A stretch of 64,000 nucleotides of DNA from VXNE01 sp963664635 (GCA_963664635.1 OY761542.1:3410001-3474000); one strand, 5' to 3'; counted from the first letter of the stretch, positions 24,357-33,706 are shown. Numbers and translations are program-made. Notes: generated by a model from the sequence alone, not told the origin.

Positions 24357-25149
24357 AGTGTTCCATGGCCCGCTGCACCATCGGCCGGCGCCGCCCCTCC
24401 GGCGCCCGCAGGGCGTAGTCCGGGTCGCGCTCCCCCTGCGCGGAGAGCATGTGCATCGCGTGGGCGCTCGTGATGTGCGCGTGAAAGCCCTGGCCGTCCT
24501 GCATCTGGTTGACGGCCATCTTGATCATCCGCAACTGGAAGGGGTCGTTGCGTGCGACGCGCTCGGCGTACTCGATCACCGTCTCCTCGAGGCGCGCGTC
24601 CGGGACCACGCGGTTCACGAGGCCCAGTTCGCGGGCTTCCGCGGCATCGATGAAGCGCGACTCGAACAGGAACTCCTTCGCCTTGCGCGGATGCACGTCC
24701 CAGGGGACGGTGAAGAACTGGAAGTTGGACGCCAGGAACATCGCGGACTCCGCCGCGTGGACGATGTCCATGGCCGAAGCGACGATCCAGCCGCCGAAGA
24801 TGCAGTAGCCCCGCACGCCGGCGATGGTCGGTTTCGGCACGTTGCGCCAGCGCAGGGACTTCTCGACGAACTGCTCGCGGGAGTGCTCGAACAGACCGCG
24901 CACGCCCTCCTGCAGCGGCCGCTCCCCGCGGTCCGCAAGCTCCTCCGGCGTGCCCAGGTCGTGACCGCCGGAGAAGTGCTCGCCGGCCCCGAACAGCGCG
25001 ATCGCGTGCACGTCGCGGTCGGCCCCCGCGTCCGCGAAGGCCGCGTCGAGTTCCTCGAGCAGGCGCCGGCTCTGGGCGTTGCGGTAGCGCGGGCGGTTCG
25101 CCGTGATCCGCGCGACGTGGTTCTCCACTTCGTACAGGACATCGCTCAT
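24328..25149 (-). CDS. Enoyl-CoA hydratase/isomerase family protein
   Basis: A 273-residue crotonase. Fold hallmarks are ARITANRPRYRNAQSR, the oxyanion segment ALFGAGEHFSGGHDLG, and VRGYCIFGGWIVASAMDIVHA followed by FFTVPWDVHPRKAKEFLF. The usual hydratase glutamates are not evident at both sites, so the reaction may differ from simple hydration. It sits upstream of the split-barrel gene and near a CoA-transferase, consistent with breakdown of an unusual acid via CoA thioesters. Confidence 0.87.
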   Translation of the reverse strand: MSDVLYEVENHVARITANRPRYRNAQSRRLLEELDAAFADAGADRDVHAIALFGAGEHFSGGHDLGTPEELADRGERPLQEGVRGLFEHSREQFVEKSLRWRNVPKPTIAGVRGYCIFGGWIVASAMDIVHAAESAMFLASNFQFFTVPWDVHPRKAKEFLFESRFIDAAEARELGLVNRVVPDARLEETVIEYAERVARNDPFQLRMIKMAVNQMQDGQGFHAHITSAHAMHMLSAQGERDPDYALRAPEGRRRPMVQRAMEHYAAAKRRDG

Positions 25150-25208
25150 GGCCCGCAGTTTGTCGGACGGGCGACCCGCGGGGCAAGTGTCCTTCGGAGC
25201 GCCGCCCG

Positions 25209-27569
25209 TCAGGACGCGCCTTTCCGGTACTCCCTCTCTCCGGTGATGCCCCGGGCGACCAGGTCTTCATACGCGGCCCGCGTCATGCCGAGGAAGCGCT
25301 CGAACACCTCGAAACAGTGCTCTCCCAGGCAGGGGGCCGGCCGGGTAACGCCGCCCGGCGTGCGGCTGAGCACCGGCGGCAGGCCGCTCTGCCACAGGGG
25401 ACCGGTCTCGGGATGCTCAACCGGCGCCAGGTGGCCCCGCTCGCGCAGCACCGCGTCGCTCACCACCTCGCTCGCGTCGCGGACCGCCGCGGCGGGCACG
25501 CCGGCGCCGCAGAGCGCGCCTTCGAGCTCCGTCTTGTCGCGGCTGACGACGAGCCCCGCCACCGCGGCGTCCACCGCGGTCTCGTCCGCCTTGCGGCTCC
25601 CGCCGTCCGGCCACGGATCACCCCGCATGCCGAGCACGCGGCGGCAGGCCCGCCACTGCGCGTCCGTTTCGGCCGCAACCGCGATCCACTGGTCCTCCCC
25701 CGCCGCAGGGTAGATCCCGTGCGGCGCGTGGAGCGGGTGCCGATTGCCCAGCGGCCCCCGGACGCGCCCCGTCGCCTCGAACTCCAGCCAGGCGTCGCCG
25801 ATGAACGTGAAGTTCGCCTCCTGCATCGAGAGGTCGATATACTGCCCCTCCCCGGTGCGGTCCCGGTGCAGGAGCGCGGTTGCGATCGCCCCGAAACCGT
25901 ACATTCCCGCCACCGGGTCCGGGTACATCTGCCCGGAGTTCTGCGGCGGGCCGCCCTCGTAACCGAGCAGGGACGACATCCCGGAAGACGGTTCGATGGT
26001 CCCGCCGATCCCCGGCACGTTGGCCCACGGTCCGGTGGCGCCGTAGGCGGACAGGCTCGCCATGACCAGATCCGGCCGGAGGGCGGTCAGGGTCCCGTAG
26101 TCGATGCCGAGGTTCCCCATGACGCGCGGCGAGAAGTTCTCCGCCACGAAGTCGACATGCGGGATCAGACCCTTGAACAGCGCCACGCCCTCCGGCGCCC
26201 CGAGATCCAGCGTGATGCCCTGCTTGTTCAGGTTCACGGAGTTGTACATCGGGCTGCAGTTCCACGGACGGCGGGCCGTGGGGACCTCCCGAAGCAGCTT
26301 GGGGACGGGGTTCCGGAAGCTGCCCCGCCACCCGTCGATGCGTGCGCGACCCTCGACCTGGATGACCTCCGCCCCGAGCAGCGCCAGGAGCTCCGTGGCG
26401 TACGTTCCCGCCCAGGCCTGGGTCAGGACGAGGCCCCGAAAGCCGCCGAGCGGTCCCTTCCCGGCGGCGGCGAGCGCGCCGCGGGCCCGGACCGGGGTAA
26501 CCCCATCGACCCCGCCGGTCTCGAAGCGGGCGCTGTCCGCGCCGGCTTCGCGCATCTCCCGCACGAGGGCCCACCCGCTCTTGCCCATGCGCGCCGGGGG
26601 TCCCGGAAAGCGCGCTCCGTCCGGCGACCGCACCAGGAAGCGGCGGCCCTCGAACTGCGGGTTGCGGGCCATCTCGTCCATGCGGAACACGGGGCCGGCG
26701 ATGACCCGCTCACGGGCCAGGGCGTCGAACAGCGCCTGGCGGTCCCACGCCGCCATCTTCTCGTGCACGCGATCGACGAAGCGGTCCTTGAACTTGTGGC
26801 GCAGCCCCGCCTGCTGCAGTTCCTCGTCCTCCGCGAGATCGGGCAGGCCGAGGACGTCCATCGCGCGCTTCCAGAAGTGGGGACGCGAGATCGGCAACGC
26901 GAAGTACCCGTCACCCACCGGCACGGGGCCTTCGTTCATGTCCACGCTCTCGCGCCGGGACCAGACGAAGCCGGCGGTCTGCACGCGCAACGGGGCGGGC
27001 GCGAAGGTGGACACGAGGGTCTCGAACTCGGAAATGTCGATGAGTTGCCCGGGCGCCCGGTTCGCGAGCCGCTCGATCAATGCGCACACGACCGTGCCCC
27101 AGGCGACGGTCCCCGCCTGGAAGGACGCCTGGTAGCCGCTGCCCTTGAGCGGCGGCCGGCCCGCGAGACCGTTGACGGACGCCCATCCCGAGCGGGCGGC
27201 GGCCGTCAGGTCGTTCCCCGGCAAATCGCGGTAGCGGCCGGTGAGGCCGTGCGGCGTGATCGCGCAGACGATGGCTCCTGGGTGCGCCGCCGCCACGGCG
27301 GAGGCATCGAGGCCGCTGATGACGATGACGTCCGCCGTCGCAAGGAGTCGGCCGTCCCGCGCGGGAACCGAGGCCTTATTCGCGAGGAAGTACCGGGCCG
27401 CGATCGACCGTCCTTCCGCATCGAACGGTGGATGGCGCCGTAGCGGATGCCCGTCGGACGGCTCCACGGCCAGCACTTCGGCGCCGAAGTCCGCCAGCAG
27501 CCGCGAGCACCAGGCCGTGGAAGCGCGCGTGCCGAGGTCGACGACACGAATTCCCGCGAGGGTGAACAT
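25209..27569 (-). CDS. Two-domain CaiB/BaiF family III CoA-transferase
   Basis: 786 residues containing two tandem CaiB-type domains. The first begins FTLAGIRVVDLGTRASTAWCSRLLADFGAEV. The second begins near residue 395 with FRGLVLTQAWAGTYATELLALLGAEVIQVE and continues with MYNSVNLNKQGITLDLGAPEG. The second domain has the better-preserved catalytic region; the catalytic aspartate position appears to be in its DPVAGMYGF stretch. In the first domain the corresponding GNDLTAAARSG suggests a degenerate, structural role. Single-domain enzymes of about 400 residues dimerise as interlocked rings, so this is a natural fusion of both halves. The ATG at 27569 matches the family N-terminus. The acid used is unknown. 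Confidence 0.87.
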   Translation of the reverse strand: MFTLAGIRVVDLGTRASTAWCSRLLADFGAEVLAVEPSDGHPLRRHPPFDAEGRSIAARYFLANKASVPARDGRLLATADVIVISGLDASAVAAAHPGAIVCAITPHGLTGRYRDLPGNDLTAAARSGWASVNGLAGRPPLKGSGYQASFQAGTVAWGTVVCALIERLANRAPGQLIDISEFETLVSTFAPAPLRVQTAGFVWSRRESVDMNEGPVPVGDGYFALPISRPHFWKRAMDVLGLPDLAEDEELQQAGLRHKFKDRFVDRVHEKMAAWDRQALFDALARERVIAGPVFRMDEMARNPQFEGRRFLVRSPDGARFPGPPARMGKSGWALVREMREAGADSARFETGGVDGVTPVRARGALAAAGKGPLGGFRGLVLTQAWAGTYATELLALLGAEVIQVEGRARIDGWRGSFRNPVPKLLREVPTARRPWNCSPMYNSVNLNKQGITLDLGAPEGVALFKGLIPHVDFVAENFSPRVMGNLGIDYGTLTALRPDLVMASLSAYGATGPWANVPGIGGTIEPSSGMSSLLGYEGGPPQNSGQMYPDPVAGMYGFGAIATALLHRDRTGEGQYIDLSMQEANFTFIGDAWLEFEATGRVRGPLGNRHPLHAPHGIYPAAGEDQWIAVAAETDAQWRACRRVLGMRGDPWPDGGSRKADETAVDAAVAGLVVSRDKTELEGALCGAGVPAAAVRDASEVVSDAVLRERGHLAPVEHPETGPLWQSGLPPVLSRTPGGVTRPAPCLGEHCFEVFERFLGMTRAAYEDLVARGITGEREYRKGAS

Positions 27570-27818
27570 CCGGGTGATGATAGCTCCGCATCCGTGGCAT
27601 GAGGAGCCGGTTAGCCACGCCGGGAACGCGGCAAGACGCAAGCACGAACACCCGCCGAGATGTCCCCGGTAGCTCGCGTCGAAGATCGACGCTCCCGAAG
27701 CGGACGATACCGCAACGCCCGGAGGGCCATGCCTAAAGTCCAATCCGTCAGTCCACGAGCGCGTGTCTGGTAGAGTCCACATTCCTCAGCATTCACCAGC
27801 ATGGTTGGGAGCCCAGCT

Positions 27819-28386
27819 GTGCCGACCTATCTCGTTATCGTTCGTGACGCGAGGGAGCATACGAACACGACTCGTCGTTCGTTGCAGAGTCCTTTGACGG
27901 CGCCCACAAGCTGCTCTTGGATGGAGTGTGGCTCGTTCGAACCAAGTTGAAGACTGCCCAGGAAGTTGCCGAGCGGCTCGGCATCGCAGAGGGCGGAACG
28001 CGGACGGCTTGGTCCTGTTTCGTGACGCCCTCGAGAGAGTGGTTCGGCTTTGCGGAACAGCCTTGCCCTGGTCGAAGATTGGCGTCGTGCTTGGCATCGG
28101 CCTCGGCTTTGTTGGCCTGATAGCCACTATCTTCTTCGGCGTCGCCAGCGTCATCGACGCACGCTTCAGCACCGTCCACGGCAACGTCGACCGAGTTCAA
28201 CACAGCGTCGATCGACTGCAGCAAAATATGACTATGGACCACAAGCGCCTCGCCGAAGACATCACCGAGCTCCAAGACGGCCTTCAGGAACTTTCGGACG
28301 AAGTTGAAGACGTCAAGGAAACGGCAACCAAAGCCATCGTAGGCGACGGCGAGAGGTCGGCGCGCCCCGAGTTCCGACATGCGTGA
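27819..28386 (+). pseudogene. Frameshifted gene: small domain plus membrane segment and coiled coil
   Basis: Three frames hold consecutive pieces that read as one protein. VPTYLVIVRDA starts at GTG 27819. HDSSFVAESFDGAHKLLL, followed by DGVWLVRTKLKTAQEVAERL, runs from about 27866. NADGLVLFRDALERVV runs from about 27992 and on to the stop at 28386. The last piece has a transmembrane helix (VVLGIGLGFVGLIATIFFG) and a heptad-like coiled coil (VDRVQHSVDRLQQNM; LAEDITELQDGLQELSDEV). Both steps shift the same way, as two single-base losses would, or assembly errors. The N-terminal part resembles small SinR/Cas2-like folds, only loosely. Base composition is somewhat less GC-rich than the neighbours. 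If intact it would be about 185 residues. Confidence 0.5.
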
Positions 28387-28398
28387 CGGAAGGTCTGG

Positions 28399-30072
28399 AT
28401 GATCGGCCGGCAGCCCCGTGGATCCGAGAGTGAGCTCCGACCACTCCGATGGGCCGCGCGCTTCGCCCTCTGCTGCGCCTTGCTCGCCGGCGCCCTCGCC
28501 CACGCCCGGCCGCCGAACGTCGTCCTCATCCTCGCCGACGACCTCGGCTTTTCGGACATCGGCGTCCACGGCTCGGAGATCCACACGCCCCACATCGACA
28601 GCCTCGCCGCGGACGGACTGCGTTTCACCAGCTTCTACAACATGGCCAAGTGCGAGACCACGCGGGCCGCGCTGTATACGGGGCTGGTCGCGGAGAAACG
28701 GCACGCCGCCAACGCCCAGACCCTGCCCGAGCTCCTGCGGGGCGCCGGCTACCACACGGCGATGGTCGGCAAGAAGCACTTCCGGGACTGGGCCGCCGAC
28801 CTCCTGCTCGAACGCCGCCCGTTCGACGATGCGTTGACCTTCTACGGCCTCGTACGCTACTTCGTGCCCTCGGACGGAACGTGGGACGGCAGGTGGGAGA
28901 CCCCCTTCCTGCTGAACGGCGAGGAGTTGCTGCCGTCGCAGATGGATCTCGAGCGGGAGCCGTTCTACCAGACGGACGCGTTCACCGACTACGCGCTCCA
29001 ATTCCTGGACCGGGCCCACGCGACCGGCAAGCCGTTCTTTCTCTACCTGCCCTACCATGCCCCGCACTACCCGCTGCAGGCCCGCGAGGAGGACATCGCC
29101 CGCTATCGCGACACCTACCGGGCCGGCTGGGACGCGATCCGCGCCGAGCGGTTCCGCCGCCAGCGGGAGCGAGGCACCGTGCCGGCGAACGCGCGCCTGA
29201 GCTCCCCGGAGGGGAACATCAATCGCTTTCGCCCGCCCTACCGCGGCGAGATCTACCACTACCGGCCCTGGGCCGAAATCCAGGCCGCCGAACAGGACGC
29301 GCTGGCCCTCGAGATGGCCGTGTTCGCCGCGATGGTCGACCGGCTCGACCGGAACATCGGACGCGTGCTGGCCAGGCTCGAGACCCTCGGCGTGCGGGAC
29401 GACACCCTCGTTCTCTTCCTGGCCGACAATGGCTCCTGCCCCTACGACAGCAACGAGGACTTCGCCATCCCGCCGGGCGGCCCGGACTCGTTCCGCACGC
29501 TGAGCGCGGCGTGGGCGCACGTCGGCAACACCCCCTTCCGGTACTTCAAGCAGTACGGCCACGAAGGCGGAACGCGCACGCCGTTCATCGCGCGCTGGCC
29601 CGGTCGGATCGAGCCAGGCGCAACGGACGCGCTCGGGCACGTCGCGGACGTGTTCCCCACGCTGCTCGACATCGCCAACGCCGCCTACCCCGCCACCGCG
29701 GAAGGCGGGCCGACCCCCGCGCTCGACGGCGCGAGCCTGCTGCCCGTTCTCGACGGCGGCTCGCGGCCGGAGCCGGAACTCCTGATCTCCGGGTTCACCG
29801 AGCGCTTTCGGATGGTGCGGATGGGAGCGTGGAAGATCGTGCGCGTGAACGGCGAACCGTGGCAGCTCTACCACCTGCCGACGGACCCGACGGAGCTGGT
29901 CGACCGCGCGTCGGGCGAAGCGGCGCGCCTGGAGTCGCTGGTCGCGCGCTACCACGCCTGGATCCGGGAACACGACGCGGTGATGACGCACTTCGACGAG
30001 GTCGCCGCGGGAACGACGGCTCCTCCTGGCGCCGACGTCGGCCCCGGAGCGTCAGCGCCACCCGTTCCCTAG
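28399..30072 (+). CDS. Sulfatase (arylsulfatase-like)
   Basis: A 557-residue alkaline-phosphatase-superfamily enzyme. An N-terminal hydrophobic stretch (ARFALCCALLAGALAHA) is a signal peptide, so it is exported. Metal ligands are in NVVLILADDLGFSDIG. The formylglycine site is C-E-T-T-R in MAKCETTRAALYTG, a C-x-T-x-R variant of the usual C-x-P/A-x-R. Other blocks are TAMVGKKHF, YLPYHAPHYPLQ, LFLADNGSCPYDS and HEGGTRTPFIARWPG. It needs an anaerobic or FGE maturase elsewhere. Exported sulfatases typically release sulfate from sulfated polysaccharides, fitting a marine habitat. No obvious partner genes. Confidence 0.9.
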   Translation: MIGRQPRGSESELRPLRWAARFALCCALLAGALAHARPPNVVLILADDLGFSDIGVHGSEIHTPHIDSLAADGLRFTSFYNMAKCETTRAALYTGLVAEKRHAANAQTLPELLRGAGYHTAMVGKKHFRDWAADLLLERRPFDDALTFYGLVRYFVPSDGTWDGRWETPFLLNGEELLPSQMDLEREPFYQTDAFTDYALQFLDRAHATGKPFFLYLPYHAPHYPLQAREEDIARYRDTYRAGWDAIRAERFRRQRERGTVPANARLSSPEGNINRFRPPYRGEIYHYRPWAEIQAAEQDALALEMAVFAAMVDRLDRNIGRVLARLETLGVRDDTLVLFLADNGSCPYDSNEDFAIPPGGPDSFRTLSAAWAHVGNTPFRYFKQYGHEGGTRTPFIARWPGRIEPGATDALGHVADVFPTLLDIANAAYPATAEGGPTPALDGASLLPVLDGGSRPEPELLISGFTERFRMVRMGAWKIVRVNGEPWQLYHLPTDPTELVDRASGEAARLESLVARYHAWIREHDAVMTHFDEVAAGTTAPPGADVGPGASAPPVP

Positions 30073-30111
30073 ATTCCGCCCCGTATCCGACGGCCGCCAC
30101 GACTCCGCGGT

Positions 30112-30969
30112 TCACAGGAACGCCTCGACCGTCTCCAGGAACTCCTCGAGCTGGTCGTGATGCGTCCAGTGCCCCGCATCGCCGATCTCGACGAGGCGTA
30201 CGTCCCGGAAGTGCCGCAACGTGTCGTGCTGCCCGATGCGGTGGCCATAGCCGTCGGTCGAGTTGACGATCAGGACCGGACAGGCGATCCGTTCCCAGAG
30301 GCGGATCGTGTCCCCGCGGGGCATGTCGTAGGGATACCGCGTGCGCGTGTAGTTGTCGAACTTCCAGGTGAACGTGCCGTCCTCGTTCCGGTCGGCGCCG
30401 TGCACGGTGAGATGGCGTGCCTGTGCGGGGCTCAGGTGCGGATTGGTCTCCTGCATGCGCCGGTCGGCGTCGTCGAGGGAGGGATACCGGCGTGGGGTGC
30501 GCCCGGCGAGGGCGTTGTTCGAGGCGATCCAGTCCCTGAGGCGCTCGTGGGGAGGGACCGGCGCGCGGCCGGGATGCAGCCCCACGCCCTCGACGATGAC
30601 CAGCTTCGCGACCGCCTCGGGAAAGATGCCCGCATACAGCGCCGCGATCGTGCCGCCCATGGAGTGGGCGACCAGCGTCACCGGCTCGAGCTCGGCCTGC
30701 CGCACGAGCTGCGCGATGTCCTGCACGTACTCGAGCCACGCGTAGCTGCTGCCGCGGGTCCATTGCGAGTCGCCGTGGCCGCGCAGGTCGGGGGCCATGA
30801 CGTGGTAGCGGCGCCTGAGACGCCGCGCCACCCAGTCCCAACTGTGGCACTGATCGTGGATGCCGTGCAGGAGCAGCATGTGCGGCGCACCCGGGTTGCC
30901 CCAGTCGAGGTAATGGAGTCGCAGCCGCTGCGAGAAATAGCTGTGCGACGTTGGATTGCCGTAATCCAT
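30112..30969 (-). CDS. Alpha/beta-fold hydrolase
   Basis: 285 residues. The order of motifs is HMLLLHGIHDQCHSWDWVA, APDLRGHGDSQW, the nucleophile elbow VAHSMGGTIAALYAG, and GDAGHWTHHDQ with the catalytic histidine. VLIVNSTDGYGH takes the acid-strand position. It belongs to the broad esterase/lactonase/haloperoxidase group; substrate unknown. It lies downstream of the amidase on the same strand but separated by the hairpin array at 31057-31202, so it may have its own transcript. Confidence 0.85.
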   Translation of the reverse strand: MDYGNPTSHSYFSQRLRLHYLDWGNPGAPHMLLLHGIHDQCHSWDWVARRLRRRYHVMAPDLRGHGDSQWTRGSSYAWLEYVQDIAQLVRQAELEPVTLVAHSMGGTIAALYAGIFPEAVAKLVIVEGVGLHPGRAPVPPHERLRDWIASNNALAGRTPRRYPSLDDADRRMQETNPHLSPAQARHLTVHGADRNEDGTFTWKFDNYTRTRYPYDMPRGDTIRLWERIACPVLIVNSTDGYGHRIGQHDTLRHFRDVRLVEIGDAGHWTHHDQLEEFLETVEAFL

Positions 30970-31056
30970 CGAGTAATGCCCACCGGAAGCGACGGGCGCG
31001 GATTATTCCATGCCGGATGGGCGGAGCCGGACGTTCACGCGCTCCAGGAAACCTCC

Positions 31057-31202
31057 GATCAAGCCCATCCATGGGCTTGATCAGGTCGCAAGACAAAACG
31101 CGGTTTCGTCTTGCTCCACAGATTCAATGGCTTACGCCATCGAATCTGGCGGCACATCCCTGTGCCGCGCTGGGGAAGCTCTTAATCAGAGCTTCCCCAG
31201 CG
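31057..31202. repeat. Array of five consecutive perfect or near-perfect hairpins
   Basis: In 146 bases there are five adjoining inverted repeats. (1) GATCAAGCCCAT/ATGGGCTTGATC, 31057-31082, 12-bp arms, perfect. (2) GCAAGACAAAAC/GTTTCGTCTTGC, 31088-31114, 11 of 12. (3) GATTCAATGGC/GCCATCGAATC, 31121-31146, 10 of 11. (4) GCGGCACA/TGTGCCGC, 31149-31168, perfect. (5) CGCTGGGGAAGCTCT/AGAGCTTCCCCAGCG, 31168-31202, 15 of 15. Each has a 2-5 base loop and the sequences differ from one another. The amidase stop codon lies in the loop of the fifth. It fills most of the gap between amidase and hydrolase. Confidence 0.85.
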
Positions 31203-32711
31203 TGTTTCGTCCGGCCCCTCGAACGCGGGCAGCGCCTCCTCGAGATGCCGCATCACCGCAAGCACGATGTCCTCCCGCCAAGGATTCGCGACGACCTGCA
31301 CGCCGATCGGCACGCCGGTGGACGAGGTGCCGCCGCGCACGACGCCGGCCGGCCATCCCGTGAGATCGTACGCCTCGGTGTAGCTCGCGTCGGTGGCCGG
31401 GAACGGGGCATCTCCCGGTTCCGGATGGAGGGGCGTCGGGTGGGCGTTCACCGGCGACAGGAGCACGTCGTAGCGCGCCATGTGCTGCTGCATGCGCCGC
31501 CGATAGTCCTCGAACCGCCTGAGCTGTGCGGTCAGGTCTCCGGTCGGGATGTGGCCCGCTCCGGCGGACCGCGCGAAGTACCGGAACCAGTTGTTCCCGT
31601 ACTCCTCGACCCGCGTGCCGGCTTCTTCGAGCAGCGTCCGCACCGCGGCGTGGGCGCCGACCGCCCAGAACCCGCTGCCGACCGAACTCGTCTCGGTAAC
31701 GCCGTCGAGGCGGTCGCGCCGCATCTCGACGCCGGCGCGGGCAAGGAGCGCTTCCGCCGCTTCGACCACGGCGACGGTCTCGGCGTCCGGAGAAGCCACC
31801 CCGTTGTCGAGCATCACCGCGCAGCGGAGCCCCGCCAGCGTCACGCCGCTCGACGGCGCCAGCGGGACCGGCTGTATGCGCGTGTCCAGCCCATCGGGCC
31901 CCCGGATCACGGACAGGATCAGCTCCAGGTCCGCCACCTTCCTCGCCATCGGGCCGGCGTGGCTGATGGAATCCGTGAGCATCCCCGGCGGCAGGCAGAG
32001 CCCCGTCCGCGGCACGCTGCCGCTGGTCGGCTTGATGCCGACGGTCCCGCAGGCATGCGACGGCACGCGAATGCTGCCGCCGTAGTCGGTGCCGATGTCG
32101 AACGAGGTGAGCCCGGCGGCGATGGCGGCCGCCGCTCCGCCGCTGCTGCCGCCGGGGGAACGCGCCAGGTCGTAGGGATTGTTCGTGAAGCCGTGGATGC
32201 GGTTGTATGTCTCGAACGACAGCGTGAACTCGGGCGTGTTCGTCTTGCCCAGCAGGATGGCGCCGGCGGCCTTGAGCCGCGCCACCACGGTCGCGTCCGC
32301 CGCGGGCACGAAGCCCCGGCGCCCGACGGTCCCCCAGGTGGACACGACGCCGGCCGTGTCGAAGCAGTCCTTGATCGTCATGGGCACGCCGTGCAGCGGT
32401 CCCGGCGGGTGGCCTTCCGCGAGGGCCGCATCGGCCTCTCGCGCCCGCTGCCGCGCGTCCCCGGCCAGCGCGACCACCGCGTTCAGCGCCGGATTGAACC
32501 GCTCGATGCGCTCCTGACAGCGCGCGACCAGTTCCTCGCTCGCCAGTTGCCCGTCGCGGATCAGCGCCGCCTGGGCGGCGGCGGAGAGATCGGTCAGCCG
32601 GCTTTCCGGAGTGGGCATGCGCGTGGCTTCTCCTGCCTGGGATGGTGCTTGATGCGCGAGCAATGCGACCGCCGGGACGATAGCGGATTTCACGACCGCC
32701 CGCCGCGACAT
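31182..32711 (-). CDS. Amidase-signature family amidohydrolase
   Basis: About 509 residues. The amidase signature is complete: PMTIKDCFDTAG has the catalytic lysine, and SPGGSSGGAAAAIAAGL then DIGTDYGGSIRVPSHACG have the two serines. From the ATG at 32711 the first 26 residues (MSRRAVVKSAIVPAVALLA) resemble a twin-arginine signal, which would send the folded enzyme to the periplasm. The in-frame ATG at 32618 has a better-spaced AGGAG site and would give a 478-residue cytoplasmic form; I cannot decide between them. The neighbouring LysR gene on the same strand may regulate it. The amide substrate is unknown. Confidence 0.85.
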   Translation of the reverse strand: MSRRAVVKSAIVPAVALLAHQAPSQAGEATRMPTPESRLTDLSAAAQAALIRDGQLASEELVARCQERIERFNPALNAVVALAGDARQRAREADAALAEGHPPGPLHGVPMTIKDCFDTAGVVSTWGTVGRRGFVPAADATVVARLKAAGAILLGKTNTPEFTLSFETYNRIHGFTNNPYDLARSPGGSSGGAAAAIAAGLTSFDIGTDYGGSIRVPSHACGTVGIKPTSGSVPRTGLCLPPGMLTDSISHAGPMARKVADLELILSVIRGPDGLDTRIQPVPLAPSSGVTLAGLRCAVMLDNGVASPDAETVAVVEAAEALLARAGVEMRRDRLDGVTETSSVGSGFWAVGAHAAVRTLLEEAGTRVEEYGNNWFRYFARSAGAGHIPTGDLTAQLRRFEDYRRRMQQHMARYDVLLSPVNAHPTPLHPEPGDAPFPATDASYTEAYDLTGWPAGVVRGGTSSTGVPIGVQVVANPWREDIVLAVMRHLEEALPAFEGPDETRWGSSD

Positions 32712-32788
32712 TCCTCCCGGGAGCGTCCGGGAGCCGCGCTGCCCCTCGTTTCCCTGGCCGTCCCGACGGTTCGACACGGGCCCGGGCG

Positions 32789-33685
32789 TCAGCCGCCGGC
32801 GGCCTCTGCCGCCCCGCCGCCAAGCGCGGCGCCCGCGGCTTGGGCGAACGCCTCCGTCAGCGCCTTGGTCATCTCGCGAACCCGCGCGCAGGAGCGCAGA
32901 TCCGGATGCATGAGGACCCAGACTTCGCGGCCCGGCATCGGCGGGGCCGCACCGATGCGGACCAGTGCCGGGTCGGCGTCCCCGAGCAGGCAAGGCAGCG
33001 GGCCGATGCCGATCCCCGAGCGCAGTGCGGCGGACTGCGACGCGAGGTCATGGCAACGACCGCACACCGGCATGTTCGGGAAGTCCCGCTGCCGCAGGTC
33101 GCAACGCAGTTCCGGCGGCCCTTCGAGCTCGATCCAGCGGCCGCTCCGGCCCGTCGCGCGTTGCCGCGCCCAGTCCCGCGTACCGTAGGTCGCGAGCGTC
33201 GCCCGTCCCACCGACCGTCCCACGAGGTGCTCGGGCGGCCGGTCGGTGACGAACAGCCCGCAGTCCGCCTCGCGGCGGCCCACGTCCGGGCGCCGCGCCA
33301 CCGGCACGAATTCGATCTCCACGTCCGGGAAGCGCTCGACGAAACCGGCGATCGCCGGCATCGCGATGCTCGCTACCGCGTCCGGCACGGCCAGCCGCAG
33401 GCGGCCGGCCATGCGCCGGTCGCTGCCGGTCACGGCGCGTTCGATGTCCGTGATCCGCTCCGCCACGCCCAGCACGCGCTCCAGGACTTCCTGCCCGGCC
33501 GGGGTGATCAGCAGCCCGCGCGGGCCGCGATTGAACAACTGCACGTCGAGTTGCCGCTCGAAGTGCTCCAGGCGCCGGGTCACCGTGGACGCGTGCACGT
33601 CCAGTGACTCCGCGGCGCGCCTGACCGAACCGGCCTTGGCGAGCACCGCGAACATCCGCAGGTCGTCCCAATCCAGGTCTTGCAT
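32789..33685 (-). CDS. LysR-family transcriptional regulator
   Basis: 298 residues. The N-terminal winged helix is DLRMFAVLAKAGSVRRAAESL followed by DVHASTVTRRLEHFERQL. A linker leads to a LysR substrate-binding domain (MAGRLRLAVPDAVASIAMP). It is divergent from the crotonase pair at 33891 and upstream of the amidase on the same strand. The shared 205-bp upstream region holds LysR-like inverted repeats, so control of the divergent genes and of itself is likely. The co-inducer is unknown. Confidence 0.9.
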   Translation of the reverse strand: MQDLDWDDLRMFAVLAKAGSVRRAAESLDVHASTVTRRLEHFERQLDVQLFNRGPRGLLITPAGQEVLERVLGVAERITDIERAVTGSDRRMAGRLRLAVPDAVASIAMPAIAGFVERFPDVEIEFVPVARRPDVGRREADCGLFVTDRPPEHLVGRSVGRATLATYGTRDWARQRATGRSGRWIELEGPPELRCDLRQRDFPNMPVCGRCHDLASQSAALRSGIGIGPLPCLLGDADPALVRIGAAPPMPGREVWVLMHPDLRSCARVREMTKALTEAFAQAAGAALGGGAAEAAGG

Positions 33686-33706
33686 GACTCGCGCCTCTAC
33701 AAGTAC

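Noticed and set aside
27835..29991. A 718-residue - strand frame opposite the sulfatase
   Set aside because: Shadow of the sulfatase gene; no family motifs, and the + strand protein is complete.
31057..31202. CRISPR array
   Set aside because: The inverted repeats differ from each other and there are no equal repeats with unique spacers; no cas genes nearby.
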